Of a stretch of 19,800 nt of DNA, positions 7,573 to 15,358 are shown piece after piece; position 1 is the stretch's first letter, and every line of letters begins with the position of its first letter. A program made the position numbers and the translations under genes. Source of the DNA: Treponema sp. UBA1793. Lineage in GTDB: Bacteria > Spirochaetota > Spirochaetia > Treponematales > Treponemataceae. Below the pieces are notes generated by a model. That model was given only the letters and a program-made list of their open reading frames with translations, had not been told where the DNA came from and searched no databases. The stretch covers positions 1-19,800 of the forward strand of contig DCFX01000067.1 in NCBI GenBank assembly GCA_002314445.1, given 5' to 3'.

Positions 7573-9490
7573 ACAGCAGGGCAGTTTTGATTTTGGATAT
7601 GATCCGAAAAAACGGATTACTGGTGTACAGAAAGGAACAGAGCATATTCAGACTATTCCGCGGGAACTTGTCGATGAACTTTATCATAATGCTTCGCAGA
7701 CTGTAGCGCGTCTTAAAAAATCTGTGCATGAACTGCCCGGCCTACAGGACTGCCGTACGCGGGAAAGCCTTTGCAGAGGAATTGCGGCTTTTGTCTGCAG
7801 TGGACAACTTTTTTCAGAATATGTGCAGTCCCTGAAACCGGAAGAACTCCGCGTCCTTCTCCGCGCAGTCTATTCATGGGGGCTGCCGTTCCCCGAATCA
7901 CTTGCAGAACTTCATATAACGCTTTCTGAACGACCATACTACGGTTATGATATGGAGAACAGCAATCTTCCGTTCAACTGGTGCATAAATTATGAGAATT
8001 CCGGCATACAGATAAAGCCTGTTATGAAGAAGTATCTGCAGCGTGCACTTTCTCAGTATCGTGTGCCGGTACAGACAGTCCGCGTGGATACAGTTGCTGC
8101 GCTTCCGGGCTTTTTTTCTGCCGCACAAGGCATACCCTTTTTTACAAAATCGGTACAGATTATGTATATACTTAAAAATGCAGGGTTCTTTGAACGGAAA
8201 AGCGGAATGGCGGTACTTAAAGGTATACGGAAAAAAATTGCGGATATTGTACCGCTTTTACCGTTTATTACTGCTTCACAGGCGGTTTCAGAAGGATATA
8301 CGCCCGCACAGGCTGAAAAGCTGGAGAATGTACGGGTCGATCTCTGTCTTGCATTTCTTGCCGCATCGTTTACCCGTGACGGTGAGTGTTATGCTGATGT
8401 TGAAACAATACCGTCCGAGCCGCTTGAATTATACCGCATGTGCATGAGGAACTTTTTTGCTTCTCCAAACCTTGAATACGATCTTAAATACGTATACCCG
8501 CAGGTAAAGGTTTCAGACTATTCATACAACGCACGTAAAATGAGTTCATACCGGAAACAGTTTCTGCATACGATTCCTGACCGCATGAAGCAGTGGAAAT
8601 ATGCAGATCCGGTGTTATTCAGAGATTTCCTTGACCGCTCGCAGGAAGATGGTTTTCCTTCTCCCGCTGCACCGGGTGACTGTTATTATTATACGGGATA
8701 TAAAAACACCGATCAGTATTCGTATACAGAACGCTGCTGGAGCAATTCTGAAAGCAGGTTCCGTTCTATCGTTTATGACTGTTCATATACGAATCTGTTC
8801 CTGCTGTTCGCCGCACTCGGACTGTTTGAGATTACCTGGCAGAATGCGGCCGGTAAAGAAAGAATAGAACAGAAAAATCATCTGCACCAGAACAATATGA
8901 ACCTGTATTGCTTCGGCAGAATAGAATATATACGGATGACGCCGCTGGGTGCGGCCGTATTCGGACTTACAGACCATTTTGACTATGATGAAGAATCTGC
9001 GTTTCCGCCTCCCGTTCCGGGAAAGGAAGATACAATCGTTCATATAGATCCGGACGACCGTGTTATGCAGTTATTTCTTGAAACGTTCTGCAGCAGGCTC
9101 GGTGCCGGATTGTATAAAGCGGACTCTGCAAAACTTGCAAGAATCAGCAGGACACCGGGAAAGGTGGAGTCTCTGTTTGACTCGCTCGGACGGTATGCAA
9201 AAGAGGAACTGCCTCCTGTATGGCGGCAGCTGCAGAAGGACTGCGGGCGTAAAATGATTACACTTAAGCAGGAAACCGGCTGGATAATCATTTCCCTCAC
9301 TGGTCAGAGTCCGGACTTCATTCACGCCGTGGAAACACTTCCATCAGCAGGCATTGATTTTCTGCGTATGGAAGGATGCCGTATTGCCGTGCAGCAGAAC
9401 CAGCTGCATAATTTTACTGCATGGCTTGAATCACGCGGATTTGACATCGGCCGCATAGAATCAGCTGCAATCCGGAATCAGCGTTTCTGA
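7565..9490 (+). CDS. Unrecognised SNF2 partner with helicase-associated-like C-terminus
   Basis: A 641-residue protein I cannot assign to a named family. The start is firm: ATG at 7565 behind a strong GGGAGGAA ribosome site (7553-7560), overlapping the SNF2 stop by 8 bp. There is no signal peptide or clear membrane helix. The middle is rich in Tyr and aromatic residues. Around residues 410-475 a helical stretch (LFLLFAALGLFEITW) followed by IEYIRMTPLGAAVFGLT looks like a winged-helix domain. From about residue 485 the order of a helical segment with SAKLARISRTPGKVESLF, ELPPVWRQL, a strand-rich stretch and a final AWLESRGFDIG resembles the Helicase_C_3-type domain attached to some XPB-like helicases. 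That resemblance is by eye. If right, this is a DNA-binding accessory for the SNF2 motor encoded as a separate chain. Its 3' end overlaps the convergent esterase gene by 13 bp. Confidence 0.8.
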   Translation: MDKQQGSFDFGYDPKKRITGVQKGTEHIQTIPRELVDELYHNASQTVARLKKSVHELPGLQDCRTRESLCRGIAAFVCSGQLFSEYVQSLKPEELRVLLRAVYSWGLPFPESLAELHITLSERPYYGYDMENSNLPFNWCINYENSGIQIKPVMKKYLQRALSQYRVPVQTVRVDTVAALPGFFSAAQGIPFFTKSVQIMYILKNAGFFERKSGMAVLKGIRKKIADIVPLLPFITASQAVSEGYTPAQAEKLENVRVDLCLAFLAASFTRDGECYADVETIPSEPLELYRMCMRNFFASPNLEYDLKYVYPQVKVSDYSYNARKMSSYRKQFLHTIPDRMKQWKYADPVLFRDFLDRSQEDGFPSPAAPGDCYYYTGYKNTDQYSYTERCWSNSESRFRSIVYDCSYTNLFLLFAALGLFEITWQNAAGKERIEQKNHLHQNNMNLYCFGRIEYIRMTPLGAAVFGLTDHFDYDEESAFPPPVPGKEDTIVHIDPDDRVMQLFLETFCSRLGAGLYKADSAKLARISRTPGKVESLFDSLGRYAKEELPPVWRQLQKDCGRKMITLKQETGWIIISLTGQSPDFIHAVETLPSAGIDFLRMEGCRIAVQQNQLHNFTAWLESRGFDIGRIESAAIRNQRF

Positions 9491-10725
9491 GCTGCAGTCC
9501 AGTTGAATACGCTTGTGTCGTTATATGACGGCATGTTCCGCGCGGTATAAATCCATGACCAGTGTCCCGGATACTTTATACCGTCTACTGTAACAGTGTC
9601 GTACGGCGTATAGATGACTTTATCACCAAGCAGCATTTTAATGCGTCCCGCGCAGTCCTTTTCAAGAACCGTCGTATCATCTTTTGACTGGATGAGCCAG
9701 ACATTCATTTTTGCAAGCTTTTTTATCTGACTGTCAGTCGTCTCCACACCACCGCGTTGTTTTGCAACTGAAATTGCAGGGCATGTCGGAACGACGGCTG
9801 CAAAAAGCTCAGGATTGTTAACCGCCATGTGAACCGTCATGTAACCGCCTGCAGAACAGCCGAATACATATATACGTTTTGAATCGACATTAAGGCGTGA
9901 TGCAATATCTTTTATCATGTCTGCGGCCGTCTTTAAATACCCGTTCTTATAATTAAAATACCAGGTATCGGGAACCTGCGGAGCGGCGACATATGCGCCG
10001 CCGAAAATATCCTGAGAAGCCTTTTCCGTAAAACCGAGCGCACCCCTGTTTGCCCTCAGCTGTGACGTATTATTCTGAACGTCGCTCCAGCCGCCTTCAC
10101 CGTTCCCGTGAAACCAGATGATAAGCGGATGTTTTTCACCGTCGTCCGCATTTGCCGGAGTGTACAGTTCATAATTCATATTACCGTACCATGCAGGTTT
10201 AAAAGCACTGACCTCTTCGTCGATAATGCAGCCCTGGTCATACGAAGCGTCTCCTGACACAACCGTTCCCTTATCGGAACTGAAAGAACTTTTCTGTATC
10301 ACCTGATAACTGATATTCAGAGAAAGATTCCTGCTGATATCACCGGCAACATAATTGAGCGTTCCCTGTCCCTTTCCGTTGTACTCACAGTGAAGGTCAA
10401 GAACGATATTACCATCGGCATCAACAGCTGCTTTTTCCACGGAACGCAGGACATGCGTATACGTACCGTACTGCGGAACTGAACCGGTATCGTACGGATT
10501 TACCGCTGTCGCATACACAGCGAAAGTGTCCGGCGAAACATTCTCCGGCAGTGCTTTCAGTCCTGCATCTGCAGTTTTGATAACAACCTGATTTACCGCT
10601 TCGCCGTAATCATATACATGTGCATGCAGGTCAAATATGACGTTATACTTTTCCTGTGCAAAGGCTCCTCCTGCCAGTGCAAGTACTGCCGCAAATGCCG
10701 CGCCCGCTTTACAGATTTTTTTCAT
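9478..10725 (-). CDS. Secreted alpha/beta hydrolase (PHB-depolymerase/feruloyl-esterase-like)
   Basis: A 415-residue exported esterase. Residues 1-23 form a typical signal peptide (MKKICKAG, hydrophobic core, AFA cut site). Residues about 25-170 are strand-rich and fit the Ig-like N-terminal domain of such esterases. The catalytic domain has the oxyanion motif HGNGEGG (206-212), nucleophile Ser291 in GCSAG, acid Asp349 or Asp350 in IQSKDDTTV, and His388 in YPGHWSW. Likely a carboxylester hydrolase acting on plant polysaccharide esters or polyester outside the cytoplasm; substrate not determinable. The frame is open to 10824, but the start at 10725 is chosen because it begins the signal peptide and has AGGAG upstream. 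The last 71 codons are duplicated at 14935-15148. Converges on the gene to its left with a 13-bp overlap. Confidence 0.85.
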   Translation of the reverse strand: MKKICKAGAAFAAVLALAGGAFAQEKYNVIFDLHAHVYDYGEAVNQVVIKTADAGLKALPENVSPDTFAVYATAVNPYDTGSVPQYGTYTHVLRSVEKAAVDADGNIVLDLHCEYNGKGQGTLNYVAGDISRNLSLNISYQVIQKSSFSSDKGTVVSGDASYDQGCIIDEEVSAFKPAWYGNMNYELYTPANADDGEKHPLIIWFHGNGEGGWSDVQNNTSQLRANRGALGFTEKASQDIFGGAYVAAPQVPDTWYFNYKNGYLKTAADMIKDIASRLNVDSKRIYVFGCSAGGYMTVHMAVNNPELFAAVVPTCPAISVAKQRGGVETTDSQIKKLAKMNVWLIQSKDDTTVLEKDCAGRIKMLLGDKVIYTPYDTVTVDGIKYPGHWSWIYTARNMPSYNDTSVFNWTAAQKR

Positions 10726-10844
10726 ACAAATACTCCTATATATAGAACATGTATCTGCAGTATATACAGGCGGCGGAAAAACGGGATATAAAAATCCTGC
10801 GGTTTTTGATAATTCTATGCACATTTCCGTTATAAAAAGGCGTT

Positions 10845-11052
10845 GGTGCAGAGTATCCCCACGGGGATGAACGAGCCTGAAACAGGCTTATACGCCGGTA
10901 TGAAACACCTCGAAGGAACAGGGTGAATTCCCGTACTGGTTGGGGCTGAACCCGTGCGACGGAACAGGGTAAACCATCCACAAGGTTACAGCTGTACTCG
11001 TGCAGCGGAGCAGGAAAATTTGAAAAACGTTGTGCAGCCGGAAACCCGTGGC
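10845..11052. ncRNA. Non-coding, structured-looking segment with ~46-nt periodicity
   Basis: Between the esterase and the broken nucleotidyltransferase lies about 390 bp without a credible gene. Within it GGAACAGGGT at 10915, GGAACAGGGT at 10961 and GGAGCAGGAA at 11007 recur every 46 nt. Each unit ends in a related CTGAACCCGTG, CTGTACTCGTG or CGGAAACCCGTG. Short stems are visible: AGCCTG-AAA-CAGGCT (about 10875-10889), GGTT/AACC and ACCC/GGGT pairs linking the units. The period is not a multiple of three, which argues against coding. It could be a structured RNA, part of a group II intron ribozyme, or a decayed repeat array. Strand and identity are unknown. Confidence 0.3.
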
Positions 11053-11111
11053 ACATCTATATCCACTTTATACCCGTTCAAATCTGCATCACCATTGTTA
11101 CCGCTCGGTTT

Positions 11112-12029
11112 TTAGTTAGTAAACTGCCTGATATAACTTACAATTTTCTTCATAAATACATTCTCTCTGCGGAAATAATCTTCTTCACTATTTGTCACCT
11201 GGTCGCAGCTTTGTGAAATAAGTTCATTATAGTTCTCCGGAAGTTTCTTTAAGCTGTGCGAATAGTATATCGCCCTGTCTTCCGCAGGACTATAGAAACC
11301 ATTTATATAGAACAGACATCTGACACCGGTTCTAATAGCAGTGTTCAAATTTTCATGCATCTGAATGTAAGCACCGCGACGATACCATCTGTCTTTTTTA
11401 TATTCTGATATCAGATAAGGGAACCTCTAAAAACTTCGGTTTTTAGAGGTAACTCTGAAAACGCGATGTTTTAAGTCGTGATATTACAACGACTTAAAAC
11501 TCGACGGCACCTCTAAAAAGTCACTGTAAGTGAGTTTTTAGAGGTGCCCATAATCTATATACCCGATTCCGTTACTCAATTCACGCTTTTGTTCTTCTTC
11601 TGCGAATTGATTTATTTTTACAAGTTCTTTCTCATAGTATTTATTTGGATCATATAAAATCTGTGACTCTAAAATAGAAAACTTACGAGGTTCTTCTTTC
11701 CGACAAAAAGAAGACAGGTCAATAAAATCCGTAAAAAGAACCGCATATCCTGTTCCATCAGATTTTACACAGTGATACGGAATTTCAGGTTCGATATTTT
11801 CTCCGAATAGTTGTTCAGCCGTAATGCTGCTTTTTGCTTTTTTCATTACAATCAGGTCTACCATTCCATCAATTTTTCCCGGAAAATAGTCACCTCTTGG
11901 AACACTTCCCGAAAGAATAATTGTTTCGATTTCAGATTTATCGATTGTAGTTATAAATGTATTTGTTTTTTGTTTTAAATGTGCAATGAAATCTTTTTGC
12001 TTTTCAATTACGTCTTCTTTTTTTTCCAT
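11112..12029 (-). pseudogene. Nucleotidyltransferase gene interrupted by a MITE
   Basis: Two same-strand pieces of one gene. The upstream part (from 12029, GGGAG ribosome site) encodes 160 host residues, then runs into the inserted element and stops after GHL. The downstream part resumes at 11414 and runs to the stop at 11112. Removing the 131-bp element and one 4-bp target copy leaves 783 nt, an unbroken 260-residue frame with the junction YIDY-LISEYKKDRWYRRG. The product is a nucleotidyltransferase-fold (MNT/aminoglycoside-type) protein: GS at 41-42 in LSGSVPRGD and Asp58 in VDLIVM. The second Asp of the usual DxD is Ile60, so activity was already doubtful. It lies 90 bp downstream of the CPBP gene on the same strand. 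The stretch looks more AT-rich than its neighbours, compatible with transfer. A 163-residue truncated product could still be made. Confidence 0.85.
11419..11549. mobile_element. 131-bp MITE with terminal inverted repeats and 4-bp target duplication
   Basis: On the + strand the ends are GGGAACCTCTAAAAA and TTTTTAGAGGTGCCC, inverted repeats matching at 14 of 15 positions, flanked by ATAA on both sides (11415-11418 and 11550-11553). There is no coding capacity. Internally it is almost all hairpins: a perfect 12-bp stem with a TTCG loop (11423-11450), a perfect 12-bp stem with a 9-nt loop (11468-11500), and a 12-bp stem extended by 5 bp past a G-G mismatch (11508-11546). The element has split the nucleotidyltransferase frame. 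A transposase from an insertion sequence with the same ends would be needed to move it; none is in the window. Confidence 0.9.
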
Positions 12030-12119
12030 ATTTAACTCCCGGCGGCGTCAGCCATCAACATAATATCATATTTAACCAGATGTCAGGCGGAAAATTTCGT
12101 GTTTTTTTTCGCGGATATT

Positions 12120-12947
12120 CTATTTCCCGGAAATCGTGTTAATCGCCTCTCTTCTTGAAATTTCCATGAAAATCAGACCTGCCGCAAATGTCATTGAAAC
12201 CCACAACCAGAACCGGGGCTGAGCTGCTCCGGCTGTCATAGAAAGAATTGGAAAAATGGGAATGAATGAATTTGCTGTACCGTGAACCATCATACCTGCT
12301 AAAGGCCTGTTATCGGATTTTCTTAGTGCCCAGGAGAAAATGAATGAATATCCGAAAGTTAACATCATAAACCCAATGAAATTCATATAGTTCTGACTTG
12401 TTCCGGAAATTAAGAACAATGGAATATGCCATACTGCCCAAATAATTGAAAGTAGCATTGATCCGGTTTGAGTGCCGAATTTGGTCTCAAGATGTTCAAG
12501 GATATAGCCTCTCCATCCGATTTCTTCTTGTCCACCGCCTAAGAATACCATAATTAACCAGTACAGTGGGAATATGTAGATGTTTGGCAACAGCATAGAG
12601 AGTCGGTTACAGCCGAAAAATTCGGGAGTAATCCAGGCAGCAAATGTTGTAACGAGAAAGATTCCCGCCGGAATAAGCCAGGTTTTCCATCCGAACCTGA
12701 TGTCAAGAAATCTCTTCAAATATCTGACTACAGCACCTTTTCCTTCGATTGTTCTTAAGGAAAAAAAAGCTCCTGCTGCAGGACCAAAAGCTGCAAGCAT
12801 CGAAACAGGTACTGTTATTGTTCCGAGTATTTCAGGACGAATGTTTATGCAGCCTTTGCCTGCCAGAACCAGCGGCATCCAAATGCACCATGACCATAAA
12901 AAAGTGACAACAAAAAACCTTACTGGAAATTTTTGGGTTACATTCAT
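12120..12947 (-). CDS. CPBP-family intramembrane metalloprotease (Abi/Rce1-like)
   Basis: A 275-residue integral membrane protein with several hydrophobic helices (about residues 10-30, 45-65, 88-106, 122-138, 162-182, 188-207, 215-232 and 240-262). The three CPBP motifs are present: EEIGWRGY (Glu141, Glu142, Arg146), His174 in WHIPLF, and His222 with Asn226 in HGTAN. Eukaryotic Rce1 cleaves prenylated proteins. Bacterial members are linked to bacteriocin self-immunity and to peptide processing, and the substrate here is unknown. The start at 12947 has an AAGGA-type ribosome site about 8 nt upstream. It is transcribed towards the nucleotidyltransferase gene and divergently from the SulP gene, sharing a 144-bp intergenic region with it. 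No bacteriocin gene is visible nearby. Confidence 0.88.
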   Translation of the reverse strand: MNVTQKFPVRFFVVTFLWSWCIWMPLVLAGKGCINIRPEILGTITVPVSMLAAFGPAAGAFFSLRTIEGKGAVVRYLKRFLDIRFGWKTWLIPAGIFLVTTFAAWITPEFFGCNRLSMLLPNIYIFPLYWLIMVFLGGGQEEIGWRGYILEHLETKFGTQTGSMLLSIIWAVWHIPLFLISGTSQNYMNFIGFMMLTFGYSFIFSWALRKSDNRPLAGMMVHGTANSFIPIFPILSMTAGAAQPRFWLWVSMTFAAGLIFMEISRREAINTISGK

Positions 12948-13091
12948 TTATACCATCCTTCCTTTTTATACGTTTACATCAATACAGCTGCCGCAACATA
13001 CCTGTCCGGTTATTTCTATTACAACACATGCCAGACAAAAAAGTGTCCCTATATTGTCAAAAGTACAAAAAAAGTGCATGATTCCTTCTCT

Positions 13092-14774
13092 ATGATGGAA
13101 CCAGAACTGATAAAGTCGTTAAAGCATTATTCAGCTAAATCGTTTATAACTGATATAACCTCCGGAATTATTGTCGGAATAGTCGCCCTGCCGCTCGCGG
13201 TCGCTTTTGCGATTGCCAGTGGTGTCGGCCCTGAACGCGGTATTTTTACGGCAATTATTGCAGGATTCATTATTTCTGCGCTGGGCGGAAGCAAAGTACA
13301 GATAGGCGGCCCGACAGGCGCGTTTGTCGTAATCGTGTACGGTGTCATTGAAAAGTACGGTTATTCGGGTCTGGTGACAGCAACTATTATGGCAGGGGTG
13401 CTTCTCATCCTGCTCGGAGCGTTCCGGCTCGGCGGACTTGTTAAATTTATTCCGTATACGATTATTACCGGTTTTACGGCAGGGATTGCAGTAACCATTT
13501 TTACGACGCAGATTGGAGATTTCCTTGGATTAACAACAGGCAAAATGCCGGGTGATTTTGCAGGAAAAATCATGATATATGCAAAGTCGCTTGGTACAAT
13601 CAACTGGTATGCGTGTATTGTTGCATCAACCTCACTCATTCTGATATTTTTGTGGCCCCGTGTCAGTAAACGCATTCCCGGTTCTCTGATTGTCATCAGT
13701 GCGGCAACGGTACTCACTGTTATCATCAATCATTGTACCGGTTTGACGCTTGATACAATCGGCAGCCGGTATGGATCGATACCTTCATCATTCCCGGCTC
13801 CGTCTGTTCCTGTGTTCAGTATTCCTGTCATCACCGAACTTTTTCCGACCGCTGTTTCAATTGCGTTTCTTGCGGCTGTTGAATCACTGCTGAGTGCTGT
13901 CGTTGCCGACGGTATGATTGGGGCAAAGCATAATTCTGATATGGAACTCATAGCACAGGGAATTGCGAATATTGTCAGTCCGATATTCGGCGGAATTCCT
14001 GCGACCGGTGCTATTGCCCGGACGGCAACGAATATTAAAAACGGGGGCCGTTCGCCTGTTGCCGGGATTATCCATGCACTGACGCTGCTGCTGATTATGC
14101 TCTTTTTCGGGCGGTTTGTCGTATATATTCCGATGGCCGCACTTGCTGCGGTTCTGGTGTCGGTTGCCTGGAACATGGCAGGCTTTCCGGCAATCAAAGC
14201 GCTTCTGAAGGGGCAGAAATCAGACATTACCGTACTTGCGGTGACGTTTTTGCTGACTGTGTTTATCGATCTGACGGTTGCTATAGAATTCGGCCTGCTT
14301 TTTGCCGCCTATTTCTTTATAAAGAAGATGATTGATGTTTCTGAAGTCCGTGAGCGCCGCAGCTCTATTACCGGCGGGCTGTCTGATTCAGGTGATGCCC
14401 ATGACCGGGGCGATCTGCCTGTTATTCCTTCCGGTGTACTGATGTATGAAATTGAAGGACCGCTGTTCTTTGGGACTGTCCGTAAATTTGAAATTGCCGT
14501 TGAGCAGGCAGAGGTCGACTACCGGGTGCTTGTTATCCAGATGCAGAATACCATATATCTTGATGCAGGCGGCCTGCAGGCACTGCTGCAGCTCAAAAAT
14601 GCCTGTGACCGTAAACATATTACCATTATTCTTGCCGGCATTCACACGCAGCCGTATATCCTGCTGGAAAAAACAGGGACAGCCGATGTCCTTGGCAGGG
14701 AGAATGTCTTTGATTCGGTTACCGGAGCACTGGAACGTGCTGCTGCAGTTGCCGCAGAAGTAAAACAGCAGTGA
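13092..14774 (+). CDS. SulP-family anion transporter with STAS domain
   Basis: A 560-residue secondary transporter. The membrane part (about residues 20-420) opens with the family signature ALPLAVAFAIASGVGPERG and has IGGPTGAF (71-78). A C-terminal STAS domain follows from about residue 448. SulP proteins move sulfate, bicarbonate or other anions, often with Na+ or H+; the substrate here cannot be called. In the STAS loop the usual DSTG/DSSG reads YLDAGG, so the serine that is phosphorylated in anti-sigma antagonists is missing, as in many transporters. Start choice is uncertain: ATGs at 13092 and 13095 fit the family N-terminus (MEPELIKSLKHY), although no good ribosome site precedes them. 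An upstream in-frame ATG at 12933 would overlap the divergent gene and adds an unlikely extension. Confidence 0.9.
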   Translation: MMEPELIKSLKHYSAKSFITDITSGIIVGIVALPLAVAFAIASGVGPERGIFTAIIAGFIISALGGSKVQIGGPTGAFVVIVYGVIEKYGYSGLVTATIMAGVLLILLGAFRLGGLVKFIPYTIITGFTAGIAVTIFTTQIGDFLGLTTGKMPGDFAGKIMIYAKSLGTINWYACIVASTSLILIFLWPRVSKRIPGSLIVISAATVLTVIINHCTGLTLDTIGSRYGSIPSSFPAPSVPVFSIPVITELFPTAVSIAFLAAVESLLSAVVADGMIGAKHNSDMELIAQGIANIVSPIFGGIPATGAIARTATNIKNGGRSPVAGIIHALTLLLIMLFFGRFVVYIPMAALAAVLVSVAWNMAGFPAIKALLKGQKSDITVLAVTFLLTVFIDLTVAIEFGLLFAAYFFIKKMIDVSEVRERRSSITGGLSDSGDAHDRGDLPVIPSGVLMYEIEGPLFFGTVRKFEIAVEQAEVDYRVLVIQMQNTIYLDAGGLQALLQLKNACDRKHITIILAGIHTQPYILLEKTGTADVLGRENVFDSVTGALERAAAVAAEVKQQ

Positions 14775-14934
14775 ATGAACTGATGGAAAACACCGGCGGT
14801 CTCTGAATTGACTTCCATATTCTCATTTATGCAATCGAAAAGGACGGCGTAGCCGCCGAAGACGGTAAAGATATACAGCCTGTTATACTCTGAAGTCTGC
14901 CGGCTGTATTTATACCATGGGACCGTTTCCGGCC
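14775..14934. other. Gene debris after SulP, with a short ABC-like remnant
   Basis: No intact gene. Bases 14840-14865 match bases 2161-2186 of the ABC transporter gene at 23 of 26 positions (KDGVVAEDG there, KDGVAAEDG here), and the frame stays open for some residues on either side before a stop. This may be a scrap of another ABC ATPase gene. ATACAGCC (14873-14880) and GGCTGTAT (14902-14909) form an 8-bp inverted repeat followed by TTTAT, a weak candidate terminator for the SulP gene. Confidence 0.3.
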
Positions 14935-15177
14935 TCAGCGTTTCTGAGCCGCAGTCCAGTTGAATACGTTTGTGCCGTTATATGACGGCATGTTCCGCGC
15001 CGTATAGATCCATGACCAGTGTCCGGGGTATTTCACACCATCTGCTGTCACAGTATCGTACGGTGTATAAATGACTTTATCACCAAGCAGCGTTTTAATC
15101 CGTCCTGCACAGTCCTTTTCAAGAACCGTAGTATCATCTTTTGACTGAATGGTGTATCCGCCGGGAACCCGCGGCAC
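14935..15177 (-). pseudogene. Duplicated 3' fragment of the esterase gene
   Basis: Bases 14935-15148 are about 90% identical to 9478-9691, the last 71 codons of the secreted esterase, in the same orientation. The fragment keeps the Asp and His of the triad (IQSKDDTTV and YPGHWSW) but not the nucleophile serine, signal peptide or oxyanion loop. Most differences are synonymous or conservative, so the copy probably diverged as part of a working paralogue before truncation. Upstream of the match the frame continues as KNYVPRVPGGYT, unlike the esterase at this point, so the fragment has been joined to something else. The open frame has a start at 15177 but no credible ribosome site. Confidence 0.85.
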
Positions 15178-15358
15178 ATAATTCTTATTATCGGGTACTT
15201 TGATACTGCACTTTTATGCTAACCGCCCGGAACCTGCCGTTCCGACGGAACACATTCCCTGTAAAAAGTATCCTGATTCATGTATCAGGCAGTATAAAAT
15301 CGTCAGTATTTCTGGTACACTTAGTTCAATTAAACCAAAGGCTCTGTAAATATAACCC
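15178..15358. other. Intergenic region before the Wadjet operon
   Basis: No gene is seen. A short inverted repeat CCTGAT/ATCAGG (15273-15290, 6-nt loop) lies in it. Close to the jetA start are AT-rich boxes: TTCAAT (15325-15330), 16 bp, then TAAATA (15347-15352), a weak promoter match ending 6 nt before the ATG. No Shine-Dalgarno sequence is visible. Confidence 0.35.

Noticed and set aside
4663..9490. SNF2 gene read as part of DISARM (DrmD) or a restriction system.
   Set aside because: No DrmA, DrmB, DrmC, methylase or nuclease domain is seen in the neighbourhood.
10726..10824. Extended esterase start at 10824 on the minus strand.
   Set aside because: The signal peptide and AGGAG site place the start at 10725; the extension would bury the signal peptide.
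10854..10876. GTATCCCCACGGGGATGAAC looks like a shortened type I-E CRISPR repeat.
   Set aside because: It occurs once, has no spacer-repeat pattern, and no cas gene is present.
12933..13091. Extended SulP start at 12933.
   Set aside because: It would overlap the divergent CPBP gene and adds 53 residues unlike SulP N-termini.
13730..14227. Long minus-strand open frame inside the SulP gene.
   Set aside because: It is a shadow of the coding frame, low in complexity and without family features or a ribosome site.
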